Shown: piece after piece, positions 42,958 to 51,953 of the stretch
Position numbering within the stretch: position 1 is the first letter of the stretch
How the letters are laid out: the number at the start of each line of letters is the position of its first letter
Assembly: GCA_964487845.1 (NCBI GenBank)
Contig: CAZASK010000003.1
Location: 1 to 64,000 of the forward strand
Length of the DNA: 64,000 nt
Source of the DNA: CAZASK01 sp964487845
GTDB lineage: Bacteria > Chlamydiota > Chlamydiia > Chlamydiales > FEN-1388
Reading direction: 5' to 3'
Notes under the pieces: generated by a model
What the model saw: only the letters and a program-made list of their open reading frames with translations
The model's database searches: none
What the model was told of the DNA's origin: nothing
Translations under genes and position numbers: made by a program

Positions 42958-44811
42958 TCAAAAAACTGGATGCACCACCTCTTCTACTGGGACTGGTGGT
43001 GCTTCAGCAAGAAGTGTCTTCGCCCTCTCAAGCGCTTTCTCGATGGCAACACGAGGGCGCGCTTCATCATAAATCAATAAATTATCTTTTCCCAGGTACT
43101 CGACAAGGCGCGCTTTTTCAAGCACAAGCCACACCTTATAGGGAATACTTGAAACGATCAAATAGCGAGAGCCTTTTCGCAAATATTCATACAGCTGGCG
43201 CAGTGCGAGACACGCCGTCGCATCAAGATCGCGCACATGTTTGAGCCGCAAAATAAACACTTTCGTGGCTGTATCATCTTCAGCTATAGCCTTCAATGCA
43301 GACTGAAAGAGGTCTACTGCTCCAAAAAATAACTCGCCCTCTACATTGATGATGCGCACCTTCTTTTTTAGCCTCCGCTCTGCTTCTGAGGTAGGCCTAA
43401 GCTCTTCTGCATCATCGTCATAGCTATATTCAACGACTTCGGGACTTGCGGCCTTACGCAGATAGAGTGCAATCGATACGACGACGCCGATATAAAAGGC
43501 AATATGGAGGCTAAAAAATATACAGGCTAAAAATGTCGTCACCAAAACAGAGGCGTCAGAATGCGTTGCACGAAGACAGAGCCTCAACTGCTTCATATCT
43601 ACCATACGAAGAGCTGTTACTAAAATTTGAGCAGCAAGAGCAGTTACTGGAATATAGCTAATGCCTCCTTGAAAAAAAAAGACGATCGCCGCCACAAAGA
43701 GAGATGAAAACAGAGCAGCAAAGCGAGTCTTTGCTCCACTGTCGTAGTTCAGATAGGTTCGTGAAATGCTGCTCGAGCAAGGCAGCGCTCCAAAAAACGA
43801 CACCAGCATATTAGATGCCCCAAGGCCACATATCTCCTGGTTAGCATGGACTCTTTGCCCACTTGACGCGGCTATCGTTTTTGAAAGAGAAATCGTCTCG
43901 AGCATCCCAAATAACGCGATAGCAAAAGCTGATGGCAAAAACATATTCAAAAGGCCGATGTCGATAGCTGGCAGTCTGAGACTTGGCCATGCAGCTTCGA
44001 TACCCCCAGAAGACCCTACCGTCTGCAATTTTACACCGTGCGCGTCTGTTATAGAATGTACGTCAAGGCTATATATAATGGCCGTTACTATCAAGATCAT
44101 GAGTAGAGAAGTCGGAATTTTGAGATTCATCTTTTGTACTGTTACATAGATGGTGATACTCATAATCCCCACGAGTGCCGTAGGAAGATGCATATGATTG
44201 ATATGTGAAATGAGATAGACCATTGTTTCATACAAAGACCCCGACTCCATGGGTAGAGCGATGCCTAAAAATGGAAAGAGCTGATCGAGAGTGAGGGCAA
44301 AGGCGGCTCCAGCAATATATCCTACGACTACCGACTGACTGACAAATTGGATGATACCCCCAAGCTTCAGCCTCGCTGCCATAAGCTGGAATAGCCCTAC
44401 AAAAAATACAAGCGAGGCGATAATAGGCAACACCACCTCAACATGATGGCTTGGGTTAAGGTTGGGATGGTAGCGCGCCATGATACTTGCCAAAGCTCCT
44501 TGCACGAGCAAGACGCTGGCGTTATTTGGCCCCATGATAAGGTGGCGCGAAGAGCCTAGAAGAGCTGCGAGCGCTGTACCAAACATAATCGTCGCAAGAC
44601 CACAAAATGCAGGAAGCCCGACTACTATCGAATAGGCAAGTGCTTGAGGGATAGAAAGCAGTGATACAGAGAGCCCTGCCCACATATCATGCAGCAGTGT
44701 TTTCGTAGAGTAGCCTCGTAGATCTTTTTTCAGTGGCTCTAGAGTAAGTTCTTCATATTGTGCGTGCGATACCATATCATCGATCTTCTTTTTTGATGTC
44801 TTCGGCAGCAT
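42958..44811 (-). CDS. SulP-family anion transporter with STAS domain
   Basis: 617 residues. About 11-14 membrane segments (~40-440), starting SLLSIPQALAYSIVVGLPAF and with the family stretch GLGASNMLVSFFGALPCSSS; the cytoplasmic STAS domain follows at ~480-600 (RIINVEGELFFGAVDLFQSA; VFILRLKHVRDLDATACLAL). SulP carriers move sulphate, bicarbonate or dicarboxylates; the substrate cannot be told from the sequence. Chlamydiae have a related SulP protein. The 87 bp upstream to the palindromic repeat should hold the promoter. Confidence 0.9.
   Translation of the reverse strand: MLPKTSKKKIDDMVSHAQYEELTLEPLKKDLRGYSTKTLLHDMWAGLSVSLLSIPQALAYSIVVGLPAFCGLATIMFGTALAALLGSSRHLIMGPNNASVLLVQGALASIMARYHPNLNPSHHVEVVLPIIASLVFFVGLFQLMAARLKLGGIIQFVSQSVVVGYIAGAAFALTLDQLFPFLGIALPMESGSLYETMVYLISHINHMHLPTALVGIMSITIYVTVQKMNLKIPTSLLMILIVTAIIYSLDVHSITDAHGVKLQTVGSSGGIEAAWPSLRLPAIDIGLLNMFLPSAFAIALFGMLETISLSKTIAASSGQRVHANQEICGLGASNMLVSFFGALPCSSSISRTYLNYDSGAKTRFAALFSSLFVAAIVFFFQGGISYIPVTALAAQILVTALRMVDMKQLRLCLRATHSDASVLVTTFLACIFFSLHIAFYIGVVVSIALYLRKAASPEVVEYSYDDDAEELRPTSEAERRLKKKVRIINVEGELFFGAVDLFQSALKAIAEDDTATKVFILRLKHVRDLDATACLALRQLYEYLRKGSRYLIVSSIPYKVWLVLEKARLVEYLGKDNLLIYDEARPRVAIEKALERAKTLLAEAPPVPVEEVVHPVF
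42963..43002 (-). terminator. Possible terminator overlapping the sulP 3' end
   Basis: On the minus strand GCACCACC (43002-42995) pairs with GGTGGTGC (42979-42972) around a 15-nt loop, followed after a few bases by TTTTTT (42968-42963). The hairpin is within the last codons of sulP, so it could end that transcript and shield it from the convergent lipoprotein gene. Confidence 0.4.
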
Positions 44812-44898
44812 TGTACAAAGTTGACAAAAAGGATAGTATTTATTTTTACGCCTCTTTCAGATATACTGTTTCCCCTAGAGTCAAAAAGGCTCTTGTTT

Positions 44899-45061
44899 AA
44901 CTCACCTTATGCACTTGTGATGCCAGGAGGCTTGGATTATTTTGAGTATGAGCGGTTTAAGAAAGCTTGAGGCATATCCGAAGGATATGACGAGCATTTC
45001 GAAAACCGCTCATACTCAAAAGAAACAAGCCTACGGCATCAAAAAGTGCGTAAGGCGAGTT
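44899..45061 (+). repeat. Long palindromic intergenic repeat, copy 2
   Basis: About 163 bp, clearly the same element as 26975-27136. Left end AACTCACCTTATGCACTT pairs with AAGTGCGTAAGGCGAGTT at the right; AGGCTTG with CAAGCCT; TTTTGAGTATGAGCGGTTT with AAACCGCTCATACTCAAAA; the centre is CATATCC-GAA-GGATATG. Here the arms match better than in copy 1. It fills the space between divergent sulP and der and so lies in their promoter region. Confidence 0.87.
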
Positions 45062-45089
45062 GTTTTTAAGGTATTGGAGCACACCCAAA

Positions 45090-46493
45090 ATGTCACACAT
45101 GAAAAAGGTAGCTATTGTAGGCCGCCCAAACGTCGGAAAATCTTCTCTTTTCAACCAGGTAATCAAGAAAAAAGTTGCCATTGTAGATGAAAGAGAGGGC
45201 GTCACAAGAGATCGTCTCTATAGACAGGCAGATCTCTTCGGCTATCCTTTTGAAGTGATAGATACAGGCGGTATCGACGGCAAATCAAAGGCGGATTTCA
45301 ATACAGAGATCAGACGCCAAGCTGAAATTGCCATCGAAGAGGCAGATAGCATCATCTTTGTAGTAGACGGGCAATTAGGACCTCATGATTTAGACCGTGA
45401 AATTGCAAAGATTTTGCATAAGACAGATAAGCCTGTAACTGTAGCTATTAACAAAATCGATAATCCAAGGACGCAGACCCAGCAGTATCTTTTTTCTTCG
45501 CTTGGATTTGAATCGATGGTTTCTGTCTCTTCAACACATGGCTATAATATTGCAGAATTACTCGAGACAGCGCTTGCTTCTTTCAACAAAAAAGAAAAAA
45601 TCACTACACGCTCTACAAATCCATGCATTGCCATCTGTGGACGCCCTAATGTGGGCAAGTCTTCACTCTTAAATGCTTTTATTGACGAAGAGCGCTCTAT
45701 TGTCAGCCCTATTGCTGGCACTACACGGGACGCCATCGACACTGATATCGTGATAGGCGATCGCCACTATACACTCATCGACACCGCGGGGATTCGCAGA
45801 CGTCACAAGGAAAAAGAGAGTGTTGAGAAATTTTCCGCGCTCCGCACGCAGCACGCCATTGAGCGCTCCGACATATGCCTCGTCGTCCTCGATGCACAAA
45901 GCGGCATCACGCAGGAAGAGAAAAAGATCATCAGGATGATCGAAGATGAGAAAAAAGGATGCGTGCTCTTATTCAACAAGTGGGACCTTGTAAAAGGATT
46001 TCGTATGGAGCATTGCCTGAAGGGAATCGAATTAGAAATTCCCTTTGTCGCCCACTGCCCTAAAATATTTATTTCTGCTCTTACAAAGCGAAATGTAGAC
46101 AAAATTTTCCCTGTCGTAGAAGAGGTTCTCGCTCACTTTGCTACGCGCATTTCAACAGGCAAGCTGAATAAAATGTTGATGGCTGCTATGCAAAAATATC
46201 ATCCTCCAGCTATCCAGGGCAAGCGCCTTCGGGTCTACTATATGGCTCAGGTGGGAACAAAGCCTCCCCATTTTGTCTTGTTTGTCAACAATGCCAATTT
46301 GATGACAGCCTCCTATAAGCGCTATCTTATGAATGAGATTCGCGAGCACTTTTCTTTTTCTGGAGTCCCGATGATCCTCGACATGCGCTCCAAAGATGCA
46401 AGCTTTGCAGCCAAGCGTGGTCTCAGCGCCACACACCGCCATCAAGACCGCGACCTCAGCCACATCGAGCAAGTTGCTGAAGAAGAAGCATGA
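45090..46493 (+). CDS. der: Ribosome-assembly GTPase Der (EngA)
   Basis: 467 residues with two tandem GTPase domains and a KH-like C-terminus. G1 motifs: AIVGRPNVGKSSLFNQ (start) and AICGRPNVGKSSLLNAF (~residue 180); G3 DTGG and DTAG; G4 NKID and NKWD. Needed for 50S subunit maturation. ATG at 45090 is used (GGAG ten bases upstream); the in-frame ATG three codons later is also possible. The palindromic repeat ends 28 bp before the start. Confidence 0.96.
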   Translation: MSHMKKVAIVGRPNVGKSSLFNQVIKKKVAIVDEREGVTRDRLYRQADLFGYPFEVIDTGGIDGKSKADFNTEIRRQAEIAIEEADSIIFVVDGQLGPHDLDREIAKILHKTDKPVTVAINKIDNPRTQTQQYLFSSLGFESMVSVSSTHGYNIAELLETALASFNKKEKITTRSTNPCIAICGRPNVGKSSLLNAFIDEERSIVSPIAGTTRDAIDTDIVIGDRHYTLIDTAGIRRRHKEKESVEKFSALRTQHAIERSDICLVVLDAQSGITQEEKKIIRMIEDEKKGCVLLFNKWDLVKGFRMEHCLKGIELEIPFVAHCPKIFISALTKRNVDKIFPVVEEVLAHFATRISTGKLNKMLMAAMQKYHPPAIQGKRLRVYYMAQVGTKPPHFVLFVNNANLMTASYKRYLMNEIREHFSFSGVPMILDMRSKDASFAAKRGLSATHRHQDRDLSHIEQVAEEEA

Positions 46494-46518
46494 GACTGCC
46501 ATCTCCCTAAAGAAGAAA

Positions 46519-46546
46519 TTGATTTGTTGAAAAAAAATTTTAATAT
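46519..46546 (+). promoter_or_regulatory. Possible promoter of the C78-like protease gene
   Basis: TTGATT (46519-46524) and TAATAT (46541-46546) with a 16-bp A/T-rich spacer. It lies in the 84-bp space after der and about 30 bp before the next gene. Match is moderate. Confidence 0.4.
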
Positions 46547-46577
46547 ATCATGAGGCTTAGTATAAAATAAAAAGTTT

Positions 46578-47774
46578 GTGGCATGCATGCCTCATTTCAA
46601 CTATTCTCTTGATAAAACAGACTATTCATGGAAAAATTGTTTGCTCTGGGGGAATTTTGCAGGCCACTGCAAAAAAGCGCGTGAAGGAAGCTTAGGAAAC
46701 AGACTCATCCACGCCCTTATAGCAGCAATCGAATTTCTCCCCATCATCGGTCAAATTTCTTCTATTTGCGAAAAAGTGATTGTAGAAAAATTTTCTTCAC
46801 AAGCTCAGAGTTTGCGTGATAAAAACATAACGACTTCTCCCAAAAAAATACCGAAATCAATCCCCACTCCTGTAGGCGGTAACAGAAAAAAACCTAGGGA
46901 GAGCTATGAAACTTTTAAAGAGCGAGTATCTCGTCCTGAATATATACAAACTCAAAAAGCACACAAAACGTACAAAAGATCCAAACTTCAGCCACTCGAA
47001 AATACACAAAAGAACATGCCTATTCCTTTGCCCTCCAAGGCAACTTTTTATGGATATAATGCTGAGGGAGTCCACGACGTCGGCTGGGGGTGTGCCTGGA
47101 GAGCAATACAGACTTGCCTGAGCACATATCAAACACCTCCTTCTTTTGAAGAACTCTTTCACCTCTTCGGCCCTCGTGAAAATCTCAAGCAGATCTACGA
47201 AAATAAATTCCCTCAAAAAACACTCCCAGAGGACAAGATATTTGCTCCATATGATTTGTCTAGTGGGTGGGCTGAGCCATTTATCGCACAGATGGTCATG
47301 CATTTTTATGATATCCCATCTGCCCTAGTGACCATAAATGGCGTCCCAGGTGGCTGCCACGCCCCTCATGAAGTTTTCGAGAATAAACCCCTCAATTTTT
47401 CTTCTTTTCAGGATCGCCTTATAAAACATTTTAGCACACCGGATGCTGCACCTGTAATAATTGATGATGCGCTCTATACTTCTGCCATTATTGGCGTAAC
47501 CAAAGATGGTGAAAACACCATTTTAGCAATAGCAGATCCTCATATAAAAGAGGGTGTGAACACGACAAATAACCCAGAAAAATCACCTGTGGGCCTCTAT
47601 ACGGTTACTCTCGATAAAGCAGGCAAGCAAATACGTTGCTCACTTGACCATGAAGACAAACATCAAGTTGAAGTAGAGAAGAACTGCATGTTCAGCTCGT
47701 CTAGCTACAGAGGACTTCATTTTGATACAAAGAAATGGATGATATTATTCCCTTTACCGCAACAAAACCGGTAA
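46578..47774 (+). CDS. Peptidase C78 (UFM1-specific protease, UfSP)-like protein, candidate effector
   Basis: 398 residues from GTG at 46578 (ATG at 46587 also possible; neither has a good ribosome site). Residues ~38-66 are hydrophobic (LIHALIAAIEFLPIIGQI), ~80-150 basic and disordered, ~155-398 the enzyme part. FYGYNAEGVHDVGWGCAWRA has the UfSP nucleophile motif (GWGCxYR; Cys172), followed by the helix IQTCLSTY; PVIIDDALYTSAIIGV and ILAIADPHIKEG match the strand before and the catalytic Asp-Pro-His of C78 (Asp320, His322). C78 enzymes release the ubiquitin-like UFM1 in eukaryotes; ATG4 has a related fold. A host-directed role is inferred. Confidence 0.72.
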   Translation: MACMPHFNYSLDKTDYSWKNCLLWGNFAGHCKKAREGSLGNRLIHALIAAIEFLPIIGQISSICEKVIVEKFSSQAQSLRDKNITTSPKKIPKSIPTPVGGNRKKPRESYETFKERVSRPEYIQTQKAHKTYKRSKLQPLENTQKNMPIPLPSKATFYGYNAEGVHDVGWGCAWRAIQTCLSTYQTPPSFEELFHLFGPRENLKQIYENKFPQKTLPEDKIFAPYDLSSGWAEPFIAQMVMHFYDIPSALVTINGVPGGCHAPHEVFENKPLNFSSFQDRLIKHFSTPDAAPVIIDDALYTSAIIGVTKDGENTILAIADPHIKEGVNTTNNPEKSPVGLYTVTLDKAGKQIRCSLDHEDKHQVEVEKNCMFSSSSYRGLHFDTKKWMILFPLPQQNR

Positions 47775-47952
47775 CAGGGTCACTTATTTTCCTTTTTGAA
47801 AGACGTCACATTCATACTGACATCGCTACCCGATTACGATGTTACTTTGATTAGTGATTGCCTAATTGTCCGCCCAGTCAGATTATTTCTGAAAATTTTG
47901 ATAGCTATTTTGATATAACTATGAGTATGGTGGTCTCTTTTACTGGAGACAC

Positions 47953-50079
47953 ATGAATCACCCATATCTCACTTTATCTAAAAACCGTCAAGGCGTAGCT
48001 ATTTATTATATTTTTTATTTGTACATTGTTCTTCTATGTACGTGTGGAAATTTGTCCGCTTTAGATAGAAATTTTGCTGGCAATAAAGTTTTCTGCGCCT
48101 CGCACTACAAGCTTCCAGAATTTGCTTCTGAAGTACAGCAACTTCTCAAATTTATACCGGCTGATGCTCCTTGCTCCCACATTGAATGCCAGAAATGTGG
48201 TCCAGTTGAAATGGAAGTGTACTTATTCGAAGAGGTATTCCCATGGGCGATGGACATGGATGATGAAGAATATGAGGATTATAGCGAAAATGTGAAAATA
48301 CTCATGTGCTCATGTAAGAGAAATGAATGTAACAAATGCGAAAATTTTGCTGGAGCTGCGTATGACATGGGCAGACTATCGACATGGGAAAATTGCAACA
48401 AAAAAGGAATTTATGGGGGCTATTTTTCAGAAAAATTTAAGAAATATTTTCCCTTGTCTAAGAAAAATATTGAGTATACAGAAAAATACAAAGATTGTAC
48501 TTGCTTCTGGCCCGAAGTAGATGAAACAGCAGCAAAAATAAATAACAAAGCATATCAACTTTTTAAAAACTTATTCCGAAACACCGCTTTTAACCTGTTA
48601 GTCAGCAATAAAAAAATACTTAGAAACTTCTTTCAACTTCCAGAAAACATTTCTCTCAACCTACACGGTGTAACAGTAGCGTGCGTCTGTCACTGCCAGC
48701 ATTTTTCTGACTATTACCAAGTATGTAGTGAGCTAGACCTATTTGCTAAGTCTACATATGAAGAAAAAATTTATTATATAGCGCAATCTGAATTGATTCA
48801 AATTCTAGATACTCTCTATCCCCTATTTATAGAACAATATAATAACTGTTTAGAAAAACATCCGCACGCTGAAATCGAACAAGAAAAGCAGTTTATTCAA
48901 CTACTTTTAGGACAATCGAGTAAATCTTTGGATACAGATGAGATCCTACTCAGCAAAGATCTTTTTCCAAAAAAAGGTAATAATTGGCTATTGCCAAATC
49001 TCGATTTTTTACAAGGTGTTTGCTTTAACGAAGCTCTTCTTTATGAGTCAGCCATTCGATCATTCAATACAGCATTAGAAAATGGCTACAAAACAAGAGA
49101 TATCTATATAGAACGAGCTATAGCTAGATTTGAATCTGGGCAAGTAGATGAGGCTCTTGATGATTACAGAGAAGCAAAAAAGTTATCTCCAAATGTCCCT
49201 TTTTTAATAAAGAAGTATCTTCGAACAAAAAATACTGAGCACTTATCACACTTTCCAAATGATCAATTAGCCTTTGCTCAAGGCATTGGTCATGGCGCCT
49301 TTGATGGATTGGTAGCTAGCGGCAAAGAATTTATTCCATCTACCTTAAGCTCAATAACTGGTCTTGCACAAGGATTATGGGCTTTTGCCAAAAACCCCTC
49401 TGAAGTAAGCGTAGACCTTGCCATAGCATGTGTTAACTGTATTACATATGTTTCTGAACATTCAGCTGCAGAATGTATGGAAGAAATTATCCCTGAATTG
49501 AAAATTCTTATAGCAAATTGGAAAAATATTTCTGATTATGAAAAAGGAAAACAGACCGGATATATTATCGGTAAATATGGTGTTGACATCTTTGGATGCA
49601 CAACTGCTTTAAAAGGTGTTAAATATTACCGTGAATTACGAAGAGCAAATGCCCTATATACCCTAGAAGTTTGCTCTGCTTCAGCCGTTAATAGAAAAAT
49701 AATTTTAGAAGAGTCTGTTAATAGATGGCAAGCCATACGGCAACAGCTCGCAAAAGAAGCCAACTTAAAAATCACCTGGGATAAGCAAGGAAAGCACGTA
49801 GTAGGCCATAAAAATTATAATCCTAGCCCTGAATTCATAAGAGGAATTTTTGAACATCCAGATGCTCAACTCCTTATTGATAAATTCGCAGGTAAAGGAA
49901 AACGAAAAAACAATTATATTCCAGGGTTGCCAGGATATGTTGAACAAGTTGATTTTGGCGAACATATAGGTTACTACATCCATAAGGATAGGCCTCATAT
50001 CAAACTGCAAACAAACAAGGGAACTATACGATATGCAAAAGACGGTGTTCATATAGTACCCTCAGATCCTGCTGGGTAG
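47953..50079 (+). CDS. Secreted polymorphic-toxin-like protein with TPR centre and RNase-type C-terminus
   Basis: 708 residues. Signal segment at ~14-36 (IFYLYIVLLCTCGNLSA), a Cys-rich part at ~60-140 (CSHIECQKCG; CSCKRNECNKC), TPR-like helices at ~350-420 (EALLYESAIRSFNTALENGY), a pre-toxin-like helical part (FAQGIGHGAFDGLVASGKEF), and a compact last ~105 residues: ITWDKQGKHVVGHKNYNPSP ... LIDKFAGKG ... GTIRYAKDGVHIVPSDP. The KHVxGHxNY start and G-IxY---GVHIVP end recall polymorphic toxin type 50-like (BECR-fold RNase) domains, from memory. An immunity-like gene follows at 6 bp. Visibly more A/T-rich than its neighbours. Confidence 0.65.
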   Translation: MNHPYLTLSKNRQGVAIYYIFYLYIVLLCTCGNLSALDRNFAGNKVFCASHYKLPEFASEVQQLLKFIPADAPCSHIECQKCGPVEMEVYLFEEVFPWAMDMDDEEYEDYSENVKILMCSCKRNECNKCENFAGAAYDMGRLSTWENCNKKGIYGGYFSEKFKKYFPLSKKNIEYTEKYKDCTCFWPEVDETAAKINNKAYQLFKNLFRNTAFNLLVSNKKILRNFFQLPENISLNLHGVTVACVCHCQHFSDYYQVCSELDLFAKSTYEEKIYYIAQSELIQILDTLYPLFIEQYNNCLEKHPHAEIEQEKQFIQLLLGQSSKSLDTDEILLSKDLFPKKGNNWLLPNLDFLQGVCFNEALLYESAIRSFNTALENGYKTRDIYIERAIARFESGQVDEALDDYREAKKLSPNVPFLIKKYLRTKNTEHLSHFPNDQLAFAQGIGHGAFDGLVASGKEFIPSTLSSITGLAQGLWAFAKNPSEVSVDLAIACVNCITYVSEHSAAECMEEIIPELKILIANWKNISDYEKGKQTGYIIGKYGVDIFGCTTALKGVKYYRELRRANALYTLEVCSASAVNRKIILEESVNRWQAIRQQLAKEANLKITWDKQGKHVVGHKNYNPSPEFIRGIFEHPDAQLLIDKFAGKGKRKNNYIPGLPGYVEQVDFGEHIGYYIHKDRPHIKLQTNKGTIRYAKDGVHIVPSDPAG

Positions 50080-50085
50080 GCACAT

Positions 50086-50391
50086 ATGACGTTATCTTCT
50101 ATTCATTTGCGCCTTTCAGCTATAACCGCGCTATTTGAAAGAATTAAACCTACTCTCCGTAGAGCATATATTACTGAGAATGAAGGCACTATTAAACTTA
50201 TATTTTATTATGATGGAGAAATTACAGAAGAAGATGAGGATATGGCAGGCGATGCAGGCGCTGAAGTAATCTCTGATTTCCCTGGCCCTTATATGATCGA
50301 ATGGGAACTTCTCCGCTGCGATTATCCGCAAAAAATTCCCCCAACTCAAGGCTATCTTGTATATGCTCGATATGAAAAGCATGAGGAATAA
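50086..50391 (+). CDS. Small acidic immunity-like protein
   Basis: 101 residues. Pattern RRAYITENEGTIKLIFYYDG, EITEEDEDMAGDAGAEVISD, FPGPYMIEWELLRCDYP, ending LVYARYEKHEE: a mixed alpha/beta fold with a dense acidic middle (EITEEDEDM), common in proteins that neutralise basic RNase toxins. The family (DGEIxEEDxE...E.I.DF....I) is one I have seen beside contact-dependent and polymorphic toxins, but I cannot give its name. Starts 6 bp after the toxin-like gene. Convergent with the GT25 gene, 8 bp away. Confidence 0.65.
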   Translation: MTLSSIHLRLSAITALFERIKPTLRRAYITENEGTIKLIFYYDGEITEEDEDMAGDAGAEVISDFPGPYMIEWELLRCDYPQKIPPTQGYLVYARYEKHEE

Positions 50392-50399
50392 TACTCTTC

Positions 50400-51953
50400 T
50401 CAATTTACTTTTCGAAACAGAGCGCACTCGTTACGTAGTGACTCTTCTGGAAGAAATCGCGCATGCTCCATTAAATAGGCAACTGATGCCCATTTCGATG
50501 GCGTATGTGCATCATTCAGCCAGATATATCCGCCAGGCTTTACCTTAGGAAAATAGGCCTTGAGATCTTTCATGCTCCCCTTCTTGGAGAAATTGCCATC
50601 CACGTAAAGCATGTCGATAGATTCATCTTCATATGTAGATGCTCTTTTTACAGAAGGCGCCTGTACCACCATGCACCAGCGAGCCAGATCGAGCTTGCGC
50701 AACGTTCTCTCAAACTTCTTTTTTACTGCTTTCAAATCGACAGCTGACCAGCTTGCATAATTGCGACTTGAAGAAGAGAGCCCTCGTACTGCCTCCGCAT
50801 TGCTCCAAGCATCGACAGCATGTAAAATGCCTTGGTTGAGAAATTTGAGACTCGAGGCAAGAGGATATGAAGTCGAGCCTCCAAAGGCGCCGATTTCTAC
50901 ACAGAGCTTCGGCCTATGGCAGTAGACAAAGTCCATCAAACAGCTTGCCTTTTCTACGCTACACCATCCTGTGAATAGAGACATCTGCTCCAGGACATGC
51001 TTTTTATATTGCTTCCATGCATCATCATCCCTGCTAGAAACAAAAGACTCTGCATGCTGGATATCAGAATCTCCGTTCCTATTATAGGTAACGAGCGGAT
51101 ATGAGAGCATGTAGAGGCGAATGCCTCGAGCAAAAGCGATTTCATGATCGATAGGAAGAAAGAGAGCATTCATCTTAATATGATCAAGCAGCTTTTTCAT
51201 CCCAGAGCGTCTGATGATCATAGAGTGGGTTCTGCAGCGACTTCCAATGCGCACAAAATCGAAATCAATCTTTTCGCACTTCGACTGCTGGAAAATTTCT
51301 TCCGCAGTATATCCTGGACGCCACAGCCACCATGGCGGCGCTCCATCTTTAAAAGAGTGAATCATAGCATCGTCGTAGTCAGTGTATAATATATCCCAGC
51401 TTCCATCTGTGAGCCTATCGAGTCTTTGTATCAGAGAAGAAAGCATATGCGGGTCATGATGGATGACGATATCATCTTCTAAAACCCATATCGTCTCATC
51501 ACCATTGTCATAGGCTTCTTGCAATACTGCAAGATGACTCAGCGCACAGCCAACGGCTCCTATACTCATCCACTGGCTCATCACAGGCTGTGAAGCCATC
51601 TTTTGAGTAAGCCATGTGTAGCCAAGGGCGCCATCGGCAGCAGGCGTCGTCAACCAACGCTGCCCACATGTCTCAGCAGTTCCTGAAAAAGCCAAGCTTT
51701 TGAGTTGGTCCATGGAAAGGCTGCGTCCACGCACTGCTGGAAAGCGAGAAAAGTGGACTCCATACTGAGAAAAGGCCTTTTCCACTGCACACAGACGGTC
51801 GGGACGGCTGTCGAGATTGATCACATAGATGGCGTTAACTCCATCAATTACTGACGCACTCATATATCCACAAACAGTCAAACAAAACATGCAGACATAA
51901 ATAAAGCTATGAACCAGGAACAGTGAGCTCTTGCAGAAGGCCAATGATTTCAT
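50400..51953 (-). CDS. Glycosyltransferase family 25 fused to a SAM methyltransferase domain
   Basis: 517 residues. After a hydrophobic N-terminus (SFIYVCMFCLTVCGYMSASV; signal or anchor), a GT25 domain (~37-270) begins IYVINLDSRPDRLCAVEKAF and has the acidic motif WVLEDDIVIHHD. The C-terminal ~175 residues are a class I methyltransferase (PKLCVEIGAFGGSTSYPLAS; IDMLYVDGNF; VKPGGYIWLNDAHTPS) of the Methyltransf_24 type. GT25 members add galactose or glucose to LPS or to collagen-like hydroxylysine. The start overlaps the end of the SNF2 helicase gene by 47 bp. Confidence 0.85.
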   Translation of the reverse strand: MKSLAFCKSSLFLVHSFIYVCMFCLTVCGYMSASVIDGVNAIYVINLDSRPDRLCAVEKAFSQYGVHFSRFPAVRGRSLSMDQLKSLAFSGTAETCGQRWLTTPAADGALGYTWLTQKMASQPVMSQWMSIGAVGCALSHLAVLQEAYDNGDETIWVLEDDIVIHHDPHMLSSLIQRLDRLTDGSWDILYTDYDDAMIHSFKDGAPPWWLWRPGYTAEEIFQQSKCEKIDFDFVRIGSRCRTHSMIIRRSGMKKLLDHIKMNALFLPIDHEIAFARGIRLYMLSYPLVTYNRNGDSDIQHAESFVSSRDDDAWKQYKKHVLEQMSLFTGWCSVEKASCLMDFVYCHRPKLCVEIGAFGGSTSYPLASSLKFLNQGILHAVDAWSNAEAVRGLSSSSRNYASWSAVDLKAVKKKFERTLRKLDLARWCMVVQAPSVKRASTYEDESIDMLYVDGNFSKKGSMKDLKAYFPKVKPGGYIWLNDAHTPSKWASVAYLMEHARFLPEESLRNECALFRKVN

